Shown here: piece after piece, positions 36,344 through 46,152 of the stretch | How the letters are laid out: every line of letters begins with the position of its first letter | Numbering within the stretch: the first letter of the stretch is position 1 | Source of the DNA: Pleurocapsa sp. FMAR1 | GTDB taxonomy: Bacteria; Cyanobacteriota; Cyanobacteriia; Cyanobacteriales; Xenococcaceae | DNA: 64,000 bases | Direction: 5' to 3' | Assembly (NCBI RefSeq): GCF_963665995.1 | Contig: NZ_OY762512.1 | Coordinates: 4,774,001-4,838,000 of the forward strand | Notes under the pieces: generated by a model | Database searches by the model: none | What the model was told of the DNA's origin: nothing | What the model saw: only the letters and a program-made list of their open reading frames with translations | Translations under genes and position numbers: made by a program

Positions 36344-38023
36344 ATGATGGGCGAATCAAATGTAGCAGAAGTTTTAGTTAGATGTTTAGAAAATGAAGAG
36401 GTAGAATACGTCTTTGGTTTACCAGGAGAAGAAAATCTGCATATCCTAGAAGCTTTAAGAGATTCTCCAATCCAGTTTATTACTACTCGTCATGAACAGG
36501 GTGCTGCGTTTATGGCAGACGTTTATGGTCGTTTGACAGGTAAAGCAGGTGTCTGCCTGTCTACTCTAGGACCTGGAGCAACAAACCTCATGACAGGTGT
36601 AGCCGATGCTAATCTTGATGGTGCGCCCCTAGTAGCAATTACAGGACAAGTGGGTACAGATAGAATGCACATTGATTCCCATCAGTATCTCGATTTAGTT
36701 GCATTGTTCGCCCCAATAACTAAATGGAATGCGCAAATTGTCCGCCCTGATACTACCCCCGAAATTATTCGCAAAGCCTTTAAAGTCGCTCAATCCGAAA
36801 AGCCTGGTGCAGTTCATATTGATTTACCAGAAAATATTGCTGCCATGCCTCTTAAAGGCAAACCTCTTCATCGTGATAACCGAGAAAAAACCTATGCCTC
36901 AACCCGTAGCCTGAATGCTGCTGCCGTTGCTATATCTAAAGCTAAAAATCCTTTGATCCTGGCGGGAAATGGTGTAATTCGTGGTCATGCAAGTGAGGCA
37001 TTAACTGAATTTGCTACTCGGCTAAGTATTCCCGTTGCTAACACCTTTATGGGCAAAGGAGCAATTCCTTATACTCATCCTTTATCTTTATGGACAGTTG
37101 GACTACAACAGCGAGATTTAATTAGCTGTGCTTTTGATGAAGCGGATCTAGTCATTGCTGTGGGTTATGACCTAGTGGAATATTCCCCGAAAAAATGGAA
37201 TCCTGATGGCGACACCACAATTATTCACGTCGACGAAAGCAGATCCGAAATTGATAGCAGCTATATTCCTTTAGTAGAAGTATTTGGCGATATCTCTGAT
37301 TCACTTAATGATATCGTTAAACGTTGCGATCGCGAGGCATATCCTGGAAGTAATCGCAACGGCAAAGAAGCTACTTCGGCGGTAAGCTTGCGACATCAAA
37401 TCAAAGAAGATTACGAACAGTATGCCAATGACGATGGTTTTCCCATAAAACCCCAAAAAATTATCTATGACCTTCGTCAGGTAATGGATCCAGAAGATAT
37501 AGTCATTTCCGATGTGGGAGCGCATAAAATGTGGATGGCGCGTCACTATCACTCTGACTGCCCTAATACCTGTATTATTTCTAATGGCTTTGCCGCTATG
37601 GGCATTGCTATTCCTGGGGCAATGGCGGCTAAATTAGTCCACCCAGATCGCAAAGTTGTGGCAGTGACAGGGGACGGCGGTTTTATGATGAACTGTCAAG
37701 AGTTAGAAACCGCCTTAAGAGTCAACACTCCTTTTGTTACTCTGATTTTCAATGACAACGGCTATGGCTTAATTGAGTGGAAGCAAATTAGTCAATTTGG
37801 TCACTCTACTTCGGTTGATTTTGGAAATCCAGACTTTGTTAAATTTGCTGAGAGTATGGGACTAAAAGGTTATCGAGTCGAATCAGCAGCAGACTTGATT
37901 CCCACCTTGAAAAAAGCTCTGGCTGATGATGTACCAGCAGTTATTGATTGTCCTGTAGATTACAAGGAAAACTTACGCTTTTCGCAAAAATCAGGAGATC
38001 TAAGTTGTAAGATTACTATCTAG
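36344..38023 (+). CDS. Acetolactate synthase-type large subunit (TPP-dependent)
   Basis: A roughly 560-residue thiamine-diphosphate enzyme of the acetolactate synthase group. The catalytic Glu is in TTRHEQGAAFMADVYGR. The central domain contains LILAGNGVIRG. The TPP-binding GDGGFMMNCQELETAL and NDNGYGLIEWKQ blocks are near the C-terminus. It most resembles the second, IlvG/AlsS-like copy of cyanobacteria, so it may make acetolactate for branched-chain amino acids or another product. AAAGAGG precedes two adjacent ATGs (36344, 36347). A TTG at 36332 is less likely. No small subunit (ilvN) is adjacent. Confidence 0.88.
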   Translation: MMGESNVAEVLVRCLENEEVEYVFGLPGEENLHILEALRDSPIQFITTRHEQGAAFMADVYGRLTGKAGVCLSTLGPGATNLMTGVADANLDGAPLVAITGQVGTDRMHIDSHQYLDLVALFAPITKWNAQIVRPDTTPEIIRKAFKVAQSEKPGAVHIDLPENIAAMPLKGKPLHRDNREKTYASTRSLNAAAVAISKAKNPLILAGNGVIRGHASEALTEFATRLSIPVANTFMGKGAIPYTHPLSLWTVGLQQRDLISCAFDEADLVIAVGYDLVEYSPKKWNPDGDTTIIHVDESRSEIDSSYIPLVEVFGDISDSLNDIVKRCDREAYPGSNRNGKEATSAVSLRHQIKEDYEQYANDDGFPIKPQKIIYDLRQVMDPEDIVISDVGAHKMWMARHYHSDCPNTCIISNGFAAMGIAIPGAMAAKLVHPDRKVVAVTGDGGFMMNCQELETALRVNTPFVTLIFNDNGYGLIEWKQISQFGHSTSVDFGNPDFVKFAESMGLKGYRVESAADLIPTLKKALADDVPAVIDCPVDYKENLRFSQKSGDLSCKITI

Positions 38024-38079
38024 CTCAAGAAAAGCAGAGAATTGGCTGCTTGTTACTAAAAACTCTGGCTATAGGCTAC

Positions 38080-38198
38080 AACGGCGTTGCTGAATTAGAA
38101 TGTGCATCACAATAATTAATTTGAGGTGTCTTGTGAACAAGCTAAAAGCTAGCAACCTTACCGTTATGAGTTTTATATTTCAATTTAGCAACGCTGTT
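38080..38198. repeat. MITE-like element with ~20-bp inverted ends
   Basis: ACGGCGTTGCTGAATTAGAA (38081-38100) faces TTTCAATTTAGCAACGCTGT (about 38178-38197), whose complement ACAGCGTTGCTAAATTGAAA matches it at 16 of 20 positions. About 80 bp of non-coding DNA lies between. No transposase is present. It sits in the 260-bp gap before ycf3. Confidence 0.65.
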
Positions 38199-38283
38199 AA
38201 AACTATATTTAACTTATAGTTTTTAATTGGCATTTAGAGTTAATATCGAAAATAACTATGATTAATTAATTTTAAAATTTCCT

Positions 38284-38805
38284 ATGCCACGTACCCAAAG
38301 AAACGATAACTTTGTAGATAAGACCTTTACTGTCATGGCAGACATCATCCTCAAAGCTCTGCCTACTAACAAAAAAGCCAAAGAAGCTTTTGCCTATTAT
38401 CGTGATGGTATGTCTGCTCAAGGTGATGGAGAATATGCAGAAGCTTTAGAAAACTATGAAGAGGCATTAACCCTCGAAGAAGATCCTAACGATCGCAGCT
38501 ATATCCTCTATAATATGGGCTTGATCTATGCCAGCAATGGAAATATCGATAAGGCGATGGAGCTTTATAATGAATCTATCGATCTTAACCCTAGAATGCC
38601 CCAAGCATTGAATAACATTGCTGTTATCTATCACTATGAAGGGGAAAAAGCCAAGGAAGTAGGCGACGTAGAAAAAGCAGAATCTTATTACGATAAGGCT
38701 GCTGAGTATTGGAAGCAAGCGATTAGAATTGCACCTAACAACTACATGGAAGCTCAAAATTGGCTCAAAATTACGGGACGTTCGGAAATGGATGTATTCT
38801 TTTAA
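38284..38805 (+). CDS. ycf3: Photosystem I assembly protein Ycf3
   Basis: A 173-residue TPR protein needed for photosystem I assembly at the thylakoid membrane. It opens [15 protein letters not shown] and contains three TPR units, of which [20 protein letters not shown] and [19 protein letters not shown] are clearest. Length and sequence are typical of cyanobacterial and plastid Ycf3. It is the first gene of the pair with gatC, separated by a palindromic repeat. Confidence 0.97.
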   Translation: MPRTQRNDNFVDKTFTVMADIILKALPTNKKAKEAFAYYRDGMSAQGDGEYAEALENYEEALTLEEDPNDRSYILYNMGLIYASNGNIDKAMELYNESIDLNPRMPQALNNIAVIYHYEGEKAKEVGDVEKAESYYDKAAEYWKQAIRIAPNNYMEAQNWLKITGRSEMDVFF

Positions 38806-38828
38806 CAATAATCATCGATTAATTGTAG

Positions 38829-38884
38829 GGTGGGCATAAAACACAATTTTGTTCATTACCAAAAAATATTTATTAATGCCCACC
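38829..38884. repeat. Inverted repeat between ycf3 and gatC
   Basis: GGTGGGCAT (38829-38837) pairs with ATGCCCACC (38876-38884) over a 38-bp AT-rich loop. It is part of the GTAGGGTGGGCA-type palindromes scattered in cyanobacterial genomes. It resembles the GTAGGGTGCGTTA palindrome at 46310-46344. Confidence 0.6.
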
Positions 38885-38910
38885 AAATGAACAGTACACA
38901 GTAATCAAAT

Positions 38911-39207
38911 ATGATTGATCGCCAAGAAGTAAGAAAAGTTGCCAATTTAGCCAGACTAAATATTACTGAAGCAGAAGAAGAAGAATTTACCACCCAGCTT
39001 AATAGTATTCTTGAATACTTCGATCAGTTGAGTGAGCTAGATACTACTGGTGTTCCGCCAACTACCAGAGCTATTGAGACTAGTAATATTACTCGCGCTG
39101 ATGAGCTTAGTCCTTTCCCCGCTAAAAAAGAGTTATTAAAGGCTGCTCCTGAACAACAGGGAGAATTTTTTAGAGTACCCAAAATCATTAGTACAGATGA
39201 AGGCTAG
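38911..39207 (+). CDS. gatC: Asp-tRNA(Asn)/Glu-tRNA(Gln) amidotransferase subunit C
   Basis: A 98-residue GatC, the small stabilising subunit of the GatCAB complex that amidates mischarged Glu-tRNA(Gln) (and Asp-tRNA(Asn)). It starts [19 protein letters not shown] and has the conserved [19 protein letters not shown] and FRVPKII blocks. Length is normal. gatA and gatB are not adjacent, as in most cyanobacteria. Confidence 0.95.
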   Translation: MIDRQEVRKVANLARLNITEAEEEEFTTQLNSILEYFDQLSELDTTGVPPTTRAIETSNITRADELSPFPAKKELLKAAPEQQGEFFRVPKIISTDEG

Positions 39208-39228
39208 AAAAAATAGTTCAGCTTTGAT

Positions 39229-39319
39229 TTAAGAAATGTCTTTCATCTTTGAGAGGCAATTTTTTTATGTTGTTTTAGTTTTTATAGCATTACGTATAAA
39301 CATAATAGACATTTCTTAA
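39229..39319. repeat. 91-bp inverted-repeat element containing an IS630-like end
   Basis: TTAAGAAATGTCT (39229-39241) is exactly the complement of AGACATTTCTTAA (39307-39319). Within it, TATAGCATTACG (about 39286-39297) is identical to the outer end of the IS630-type element at 8706. The same motif recurs just outside, at about 39341-39352. It could be a miniature derivative of that IS family. Confidence 0.6.
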
Positions 39320-39690
39320 AACTTATTAGTTATAGCATTACGGATTTACGCTCTTGACTGTTACTATCTACTACCTATTTATACGGCTATAAATGGCGAT
39401 CGCTAAAGAAAAGTTATATTGAGAAACTTGAATTTGTCTAACCTCATTAGTAAATTTTCAAATAACTTTTTAGATAATCAATAAAGTTTTGATGAACTTG
39501 AAATATATAGTTTTATATCTACTAAATCTAAAAACGTTGATGTCAAAAGAAACGTAGTTTTTTAGACTACTTTTATTAATTTTTTTTGCCAAAGCGATGA
39601 GTTGCTATTGATGAGGTAAATGTATAGTATAAGTGTAATCTCTTAAGAGAATATACTGAATATCATATATTTTTTCCTGCTCAATTGAAT
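39320..39690. other. AT-rich intergenic region, no gene seen
   Basis: After a second TATAGCATTACG motif near 39341 and a HIP1 site near 39394, the stretch is AT-rich with several T-runs. No reading frame, RNA gene or clear promoter can be supported. Confidence 0.4.
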
Positions 39691-40485
39691 ATGTCGTTTA
39701 CTTTTATCAAAAAAACTCTTAATTTACTGCCTGCATTTTTGCCCTTTATCTGTTTAGCAGGAATTGTAATCTTACAAGCTCAAGAATATAAACAATCAGT
39801 CCAAAAACTAAATCGTGTTAATTACCTTAGTCAAGAACAAGAACAAGCAAAACTAATTGAATTTCAAAAAGAAACGCCCCTTCTTGGCTTTGATAACATG
39901 GCTGCTGATTGGTCATATTTAAATTTTGTGCAGTATTTTGGCGATCGCCATGCCAGAGAAACAATTGGTTATAAATTAGTTCCCAATTATTTTGAAACCA
40001 TTAGTCAGCTCGATCCTCGCTTTACTCAAGCATATCTTAGGCTATCAATTGCTAATTCCATGTATGCGGGATATCCCGAACAAACTATTACTTTGATGGA
40101 ACAAGTTTTAGCTTCTGTAGAGCCAGATTCCGAACAGGCTGCATTACTTTGGACTTCTAAAGGTTTGGATGAACTATTATTTTTGGGAGATAAAGAAGCG
40201 GCGATTAAATCTTATAAAATAGCAGCCAAATGGGCAGCTTTAGAACCAAGTATTCCTGATAGTTTAACGATTAAAGACTTAGAAACATCTTTAAAATCAA
40301 CCGATGAAATAGATTTAAAAGAAGCGCAAATTAGAGCCTGGTCTAGTGTTTTGGTTTATATTAAAGATAATCAGCGATCGCAAGAGATTGTTGCTAAAAT
40401 TAATCGTCTTCAAGCAGAAGTTTTGACCTTAGAACAAAAAGCAAAACTACCAGCACAGTCAATTACCCCACCTGCAAAGGAATAG
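39691..40485 (+). CDS. Membrane-anchored TPR-like hypothetical protein
   Basis: A 264-residue protein with one N-terminal membrane helix (LLPAFLPFICLAGIVIL, residues ~12-30). A helical, TPR-like region follows: DPRFTQAYLRLSIANSMYAG, then GDKEAAIKSYKIAAKWA. The tail is Gln/Pro-rich. The fold suggests a protein-interaction role at a membrane face, but no family name can be given. The ATG at 39691 is preferred to a TTG two codons upstream. Confidence 0.7.
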   Translation: MSFTFIKKTLNLLPAFLPFICLAGIVILQAQEYKQSVQKLNRVNYLSQEQEQAKLIEFQKETPLLGFDNMAADWSYLNFVQYFGDRHARETIGYKLVPNYFETISQLDPRFTQAYLRLSIANSMYAGYPEQTITLMEQVLASVEPDSEQAALLWTSKGLDELLFLGDKEAAIKSYKIAAKWAALEPSIPDSLTIKDLETSLKSTDEIDLKEAQIRAWSSVLVYIKDNQRSQEIVAKINRLQAEVLTLEQKAKLPAQSITPPAKE

Positions 40486-40502
40486 GGTAATTAACCTTTC
40501 AA

Positions 40503-43502
40503 TTATTCAGCCCCTTCAATAGGAGCAAAGCCCTGACGCTGAATATTTTCTGTTACCACTCGCGGATCTAAAAACTGGACTAGATAATCTGGTCCTCCTG
40601 CTTTTGAGCCAACTCCAGAAAGCTTAAAGCCTCCAAAGGGTTGACGAGCAACGATCGCGCCAGTAATGTTGCGATTGATATAAAGGTTTCCTACTTCAAA
40701 CTCTTTTGATGCCTGTTGGATATGACTAGGAGTACGGGAGTATAAGCCGCCTGTAAGAGCATAATCTGTACCATTAGCAATAGCTAAAGCCTCGTCAAAG
40801 CTATTAGACTTAATTATCGCTAAAACAGGACCAAAGATTTCCTCTTGGGCAATAGTATGATCTGCTGCCACATTGCTAAAGATAGTAGGGGAAATGTAAT
40901 AACCACCATCGGGAATAGGCATTTCTAAAGCTAGTTCGCTTTGTTGTTTGCCTTGAGCAATATATTCTAAAATGCGATCGCGTGCTTGGAGATCGATTAC
41001 TGGACCCATTTGGATATTAGGATCGTCCGTAGCACCAATATTCAAAGACTTAGTGGCTTCAACTAATCTATCTAGAAAAGCGTCATAAACAGGGGCTGCA
41101 ACGATTACCCGCGAACAAGCCGAACACTTTTGTCCGCTATAGCCAAAAGCTGACTGCACTACCCCAACTACTGCCTGATCTAAATCAGCACTTTCATCGA
41201 CGATGATGGCGTTTTTGCCTCCCATTTCGGCAATGACGCGCTTGAGGTGTTTTTGCCCAGGCTGTAGCTTGGCTGCGTCCGCATATATTTGACAGCCTAC
41301 TTCTCTTGAGCCAGTAAAGGCAATTACGTGAGTGTCTTTGTGTTCGACTAAATATGAGCCGACTTCCGAACCTTTACCAGGAACATATTGAAATACCCCT
41401 TTGGGAATACCCGCTTCAACTAAAATTTCCGTCAACTTAGCAGCAATTATTGAAGATGTAGCAGCGGGTTTTAAGAGAGTACAGTTACCCGTAACTAGGG
41501 CAGCTACAGTCATGCCAGTGGCGATCGCAAACGGAAAATTCCAGGGAGATATTACTACCGCAATACCCTTTGGCTGATAGAAATAGCGGTTGTTTTCTCC
41601 AGCAATATCATAGGTTTTGCCAGTAGCAAGTCTTTCCATTTCCGAGGCGTAGTAGCGACAAAAATCGATCGCCTCAGAAACTTCCCCATCAGCCTGGGGA
41701 ATAATTTTACCTACCTCTAAACAGATCCAAGCATTTAATTCATGTCGTCGCTGTTCCATAATATCGGCAGCTTTACGGAGGATATTTGCTCTGTCTGTTG
41801 CCGAAGTAGCTTTCCAAGAGTTAAAAGCCTCTTTAGCAGCGTTCATTGCTTGCTCTGCATGTTCGACAGATATTTGTCCTACTTTGCCGACTAACTCATT
41901 GGCTCTAGAAGGATTAAGGGAGTCGAGATAGTTGGATGTTTCAATATATTCACCGTTAATCAGAGGTAAATAAGTTTTGCCCAATTCTTGCTTGACTTTA
42001 GCTAATGCCTGTTCTGCTTTAGTCCGCTTGTCAGTGTCAGCGTAATCTGTATCGGGTGCATATTGAAAATTATTACCTGTAGGGGCGGACAGCCGTTCGC
42101 CCCTAGCACGATCATCGTTAGCAACAGGAGGAGCAATTAATTCGGCAATGGGTTTTTCTTCTTGATTTTGCTTGATAAAAGAGCTATTTGCCGTATTTTC
42201 CAATAGTCTACGAATTAGATAAGCCATTCCTGGTAGTAACTTACCGTAGGGAGAATACACTCGCACCCGATGACCCCGCTTGACCAAAGCCTGCGCCAAT
42301 TTATCTCCCATGCCGTATAGTACCTGCATTTCAAAGCGACGAGGGGGAATATCTAAAGTTTCAGCGATCGCACAAGCCAAAGCCTGGGAGCGCACATTAT
42401 GACTACCAATAGCAGCATATAGATATTCATGATTTTCCAGCAGCAGTTGCGTCATGCGCTCGTAGTTTAAATCTGTTGCTGCTTTTTTGTTGTATACGGG
42501 CTGCTGCCAATGATTTTGCTCAGATTTGATCGTTTCTTGATCCCAGTATGCCCCTTTAACTAATCGCACCGTCAAAGGATGACCACGTTCTTTTACCCAC
42601 TCAATAATTCCCTGCAAGTCTTGATAAGAATCTCTTAGGTAAGCTTGAAGGGTAATGCCCAAATCTGTACGACTACGAAATTCCTCTTCTATTAGTAACT
42701 CTTTAAGGATCTGTAGCGTTAAATCCTTATAGCGATATTGTTCCATATCAAAATGGATTGCTGCCCCTACTTCTGCTGCCTTACGTAGTAAAATTCTCAG
42801 GCGATCGCATACTTGTTTTTTACTGCCTACAGGATTTAAAGGGTCAAACTGAGAATAAAAGGCAGTAAGTTTTACTGATACCTGTACCTGAGGTAATTCG
42901 ATCCCATCAGCTAGATCGATACCCTCTTTCCTTTGCCAAGTTTGAGCTTTTTGAGAAAGCTGCTCAATTAAATTAATGTAGCGTTGTAGATAATCTTCTG
43001 CCTCAACTTCGGTAATTACTGCTTCACCTAAAAGATCGATAGTGAAGTTCATACCTTCTTTACGCAGGCGATCGATAGTTTTGATCACCTCGGCTATATT
43101 TTCTCCTGCAATATATTTATATGCCAGAGTTTCTACTGCCTTAGTAATGGTAGCTGCTGCGGTTTGTGCAGGAAAAGAATCAGCATCACTAAAGTTCAAA
43201 ATGCCTTTGAGAGCATTTGGTAACTCGACTTCCTCCGTACTCATATATTGCTGAAAGTGGTTGGCAATTTCAGTTTTACTCTGAAGGGCAGGAATAGTAT
43301 CAATAAAGCGAAACATCTGTACCCGCAGCCCTGGGTTAGCCATAGTCCAGTCCAAAACTTTATCATCCCAGCGCATCTGATCCCGCATCCGATTAAAGAT
43401 GTTGTTCTTTTGTCTAGTACTTTTGATCAACTCTTGGGCAATAGACTGGGTTTTAGATTCGTAGCGGGTATCTAAGGTAATTTTATCTGCTTGAGCTACC
43501 AC
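40503..43502 (-). CDS. putA: Bifunctional proline dehydrogenase / glutamate semialdehyde dehydrogenase
   Basis: A 999-residue enzyme that oxidises proline to glutamate. The N-terminal FAD-dependent proline dehydrogenase barrel (~60-440) includes RLVKGAYWDQE and YGMGDKLAQALVKRG. The C-terminal aldehyde dehydrogenase (~500-980) has AFTGSREVG, the catalytic Glu in AEMGGKNAI and Cys in GQKCSACSR. There is no N-terminal DNA-binding domain. I choose the GTG at 43502 because AGGAG lies 11 bases upstream (43514-43518) and the resulting start fits cyanobacterial homologues; the frame stays open to an ATG at 43604. A 28-bp palindrome is read through in the linker between the two enzymes. Confidence 0.92.
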   Translation of the reverse strand: MVAQADKITLDTRYESKTQSIAQELIKSTRQKNNIFNRMRDQMRWDDKVLDWTMANPGLRVQMFRFIDTIPALQSKTEIANHFQQYMSTEEVELPNALKGILNFSDADSFPAQTAAATITKAVETLAYKYIAGENIAEVIKTIDRLRKEGMNFTIDLLGEAVITEVEAEDYLQRYINLIEQLSQKAQTWQRKEGIDLADGIELPQVQVSVKLTAFYSQFDPLNPVGSKKQVCDRLRILLRKAAEVGAAIHFDMEQYRYKDLTLQILKELLIEEEFRSRTDLGITLQAYLRDSYQDLQGIIEWVKERGHPLTVRLVKGAYWDQETIKSEQNHWQQPVYNKKAATDLNYERMTQLLLENHEYLYAAIGSHNVRSQALACAIAETLDIPPRRFEMQVLYGMGDKLAQALVKRGHRVRVYSPYGKLLPGMAYLIRRLLENTANSSFIKQNQEEKPIAELIAPPVANDDRARGERLSAPTGNNFQYAPDTDYADTDKRTKAEQALAKVKQELGKTYLPLINGEYIETSNYLDSLNPSRANELVGKVGQISVEHAEQAMNAAKEAFNSWKATSATDRANILRKAADIMEQRRHELNAWICLEVGKIIPQADGEVSEAIDFCRYYASEMERLATGKTYDIAGENNRYFYQPKGIAVVISPWNFPFAIATGMTVAALVTGNCTLLKPAATSSIIAAKLTEILVEAGIPKGVFQYVPGKGSEVGSYLVEHKDTHVIAFTGSREVGCQIYADAAKLQPGQKHLKRVIAEMGGKNAIIVDESADLDQAVVGVVQSAFGYSGQKCSACSRVIVAAPVYDAFLDRLVEATKSLNIGATDDPNIQMGPVIDLQARDRILEYIAQGKQQSELALEMPIPDGGYYISPTIFSNVAADHTIAQEEIFGPVLAIIKSNSFDEALAIANGTDYALTGGLYSRTPSHIQQASKEFEVGNLYINRNITGAIVARQPFGGFKLSGVGSKAGGPDYLVQFLDPRVVTENIQRQGFAPIEGAE
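42079..42106. repeat. 28-bp GC-rich palindrome inside putA
   Basis: GTAGGGGCG on the left and CGCCCCTAG-like sequence on the right form a near-perfect palindrome. It is closely related to the intergenic copy at 25738-25765. On the coding strand it supplies residues ARGERLSAPT in the linker between the proline dehydrogenase and aldehyde dehydrogenase domains without breaking the frame. Confidence 0.8.
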
Positions 43503-43750
43503 TGTGTAACAAACTCCTAAATACTGGGCGATAAATTTTAAACTGCTTATTATAATCTTTATTCTAGTTTTAAAGATTGTTTTTTGTAACAGCTTGACTG
43601 GCAAAACTAGACATACTTAAGAGTTTAGTAAAGTTTGAACTCAAAATAAACAAATATCAAGATACGATTACATAGTAAATTAGTCTCATTCATATATTTG
43701 GATTAAATATTCACCTTAGTTTTTATTTTTGTTTTAAAAGTTAGTTTTTT

Positions 43751-45148
43751 ATGGTATTGATAGCAAAAGAAAGTATCGAACAACAGGCAAATCGGCTTCT
43801 AGAAGAATCGATTATTTATTACAATCAACAGCCTGTGGGAGCAGTAGCAGCTACAGACTCAGAAAGGGAAGCACTTAATTACGATCAGTGTTTTATTCGC
43901 GATTTTATCCCCGCAGCCTTGGTATTTCTGATTCAAGGCAAAACAGAGATTGTTTATAATTTTCTGATTGAAACTGTCGGTTTGCAAAAGCAAAAGAGGC
44001 GGGTTGACTGTTATCAGCCAGCCACAGGCTTAATGCCAGCTAGCTTTAAGGTCGAATCTCAGGGAAATAGTCAATACCTTCATGCCGACTTTGGTGATAA
44101 GGCAATTGGTCGAGTCACTCCAATTGATTCTTGTTTGTGGTGGATTATATTATTGCGGGCTTATGTCAAAGCAACAGGAGACAAAACTTTAGCACACAGC
44201 AGCAGTTTTCAGGAGGCTTTGACCTTTATTTTAGAAATTTGCCTGGGTCCTCAATTTGAAATGACTCCTACTCTTCTTGTTCCTGATGGTGCGTGCATGA
44301 TTGATCGCCCGCTGGGACTAAGTGGTCATCCTCTAGAGATACAGTCTCTATTTTATATGGCTCTGCGGGCTGCCCGTGAAATGCTGGTTAAAAACGCAGC
44401 AGGTCGGGCTTTAGTTGACAGTATTAATAATCGTCTCGGCAGCTTGAATTTTCATCTGCGAGATTATTATTGGCTCGATCTTAAAAAACTAAATCAAATT
44501 CACCGTTATCGTGCAGAGCAGTTTGGTGAGTCGGTAGTTAATAAATTTAATATCTACCCTGAATCAATTCCTTATTGGTTAACAGAATGGATGCCCGACC
44601 AAGGAGGCTACTTAGCAGGTAATTTGGGACCAGGAAAAATGGATTTTCGCTTTTTTGCTCTGGGAAACTTGGCAGCAATTATGGGATCGCTGACTACCGA
44701 ACATCAATCCCAAGAAATTTTGACCTTAATTGAACATCGCTGGTCTGATTTAGTGAGTAAAATGCCCATAAAACTTTGTTATCCTGCCATAGAAGGGCTA
44801 AGTTGGAAAATCATTACTGGCTGCGATCCCAAAAATACTCCATGGTCTTATCACAATGGCGGTAGCTGGCCTGTATTGTTGTGGATGATGATGGCTGCCT
44901 GTCAAAAAATGGGTCGGGAAGATCTGGCAGACCGAGCAATGGCGATCGCGGAAATTCGCCTGATGAATGATCAATGGCCTGAATATTATGATGGTAAAAA
45001 TGGTCGTTTAATTGGTAAATCTTCCCGCAAATTTCAAACTTGGACGGTTGCAGGATGGCTACTAGCAAAATTATTAAGAGAGAATCCTCACTGTCTAAAT
45101 TATGTTTGTTTTGAAGAAGATACAGAAGCGATCGCCTGCACTATATAA
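43751..45148 (+). CDS. Neutral/alkaline invertase (glycoside hydrolase family 100)
   Basis: A 465-residue cytoplasmic enzyme that splits sucrose to glucose and fructose. GH100 marks are NYDQCFIRDFIPAALVFL, CYQPATGLMPASFKV, DSCLWWIILLRAYVK and TPWSYHNGGSWPVLLWMM. The absence of a signal peptide agrees with the neutral type. Cyanobacterial members control sucrose, a compatible solute. The neighbours are unrelated. The ATG at 43751 follows AT-rich DNA without a strong ribosome-binding site. Confidence 0.93.
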   Translation: MVLIAKESIEQQANRLLEESIIYYNQQPVGAVAATDSEREALNYDQCFIRDFIPAALVFLIQGKTEIVYNFLIETVGLQKQKRRVDCYQPATGLMPASFKVESQGNSQYLHADFGDKAIGRVTPIDSCLWWIILLRAYVKATGDKTLAHSSSFQEALTFILEICLGPQFEMTPTLLVPDGACMIDRPLGLSGHPLEIQSLFYMALRAAREMLVKNAAGRALVDSINNRLGSLNFHLRDYYWLDLKKLNQIHRYRAEQFGESVVNKFNIYPESIPYWLTEWMPDQGGYLAGNLGPGKMDFRFFALGNLAAIMGSLTTEHQSQEILTLIEHRWSDLVSKMPIKLCYPAIEGLSWKIITGCDPKNTPWSYHNGGSWPVLLWMMMAACQKMGREDLADRAMAIAEIRLMNDQWPEYYDGKNGRLIGKSSRKFQTWTVAGWLLAKLLRENPHCLNYVCFEEDTEAIACTI

Positions 45149-45592
45149 CTATCACTATCACCCTGAAAAATACATCTTTTTTTAATTTGTTGATAATTAG
45201 GCGATCGTTATTAAGTAGAACGTTAACACTACTTTTTCTTATCAGATTTAATAAATTTATCTCAATCGCCTGCTCAGAAATTCACTTTTTGTTAGCTAGA
45301 TTACAATCGGCGTATGTAAAAAAATCTTGCGCCAGCAAATTAAGTTGTTATCCAGGTTTTTTTTGTTTTAAACTGGTATGTGTGTGAAATATACCTAAAT
45401 TAAATTTTATTCGGGTAATACCCTGTAGAAATCAACGCTTATTGCCAGATTTCTATTTAATAATATTTGGTCGTAGTTATTGCTACTGGTTTATTCATTT
45501 AATTGTTATGGCGTAATTTAATGTTATGGCTGTTGGTTGCGCTGCCAATTTGAGCCATTAAATATATTTAAGTTTTTATAGGTAAAAATTAT
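45149..45592. other. Intergenic region, no gene seen
   Basis: About 440 AT-rich bases. One small frame (45187-45387) begins in AT-rich sequence and has a cysteine- and leucine-rich product with no protein-like pattern. A short GGGTAATACCC hairpin is visible near 45414. Nothing else can be supported. Confidence 0.4.
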
Positions 45593-46123
45593 ATGGAATC
45601 TCATAACAAGTACTTGAGAGACCGTCTATCCATATTTGTAGACGGCAACAATATGTTCTATGCTCAACAGAAAAATGGCTGGTTTTTTGATCCTAGAAGA
45701 GTATTAGAATACTTCATTAAAGATCCTACTGTGGTTTTAATTAACGCCTTTTGGTACACAGGGCTAAAAGATGCCCAAGATCAACGTGGCTTTAGAGATG
45801 CTTTAATTAGTTTGGGCTATACGGTTAGAACTAAAATTCTCAAGGAATATTATGATGATGCCTCTGGTCGTTATTCTCAAAAAGCCAATCTGGATATCGA
45901 AATTGTGGTCGATATGTTTAACACCGTAGAACAATACGATCGCGTAATCTTATTTAGTGGTGATGGAGATTTTGAACGGGCGATCGAACTTTTGCGCTCA
46001 AAAAGTACTCACATTACCGTAGTCTCAACAGAAGGCATGATCGCCAGAGAACTACGCAATGCTACAGACCGCTATATAGACCTTAATGACGTTCGTGGTT
46101 ATATAGAAAAAAGCGATTTTTGA
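45593..46123 (+). CDS. NYN domain protein, LabA/DUF88-like
   Basis: A 176-residue protein whose whole length is a NYN (PIN-like nuclease) domain. The acidic cluster is visible as IFVDGNNMFYAQ, KANLDIEIVVDMFN and LFSGDGDFERAIELL, so metal-dependent RNase activity is plausible. Cyanobacterial relatives include LabA, which acts in circadian output. Whether this copy is LabA itself is not certain. The C-terminus ends shortly after the domain. Three repeats follow before dprA. Confidence 0.85.
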   Translation: MESHNKYLRDRLSIFVDGNNMFYAQQKNGWFFDPRRVLEYFIKDPTVVLINAFWYTGLKDAQDQRGFRDALISLGYTVRTKILKEYYDDASGRYSQKANLDIEIVVDMFNTVEQYDRVILFSGDGDFERAIELLRSKSTHITVVSTEGMIARELRNATDRYIDLNDVRGYIEKSDF

Positions 46124-46152
46124 AGGGATAAGGGACAAGGAAATAATACTAA

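Noticed and set aside
45187-45387. 66-residue plus-strand frame
   Set aside because: AT-rich, cysteine-rich product with no family resemblance and no ribosome-binding site.
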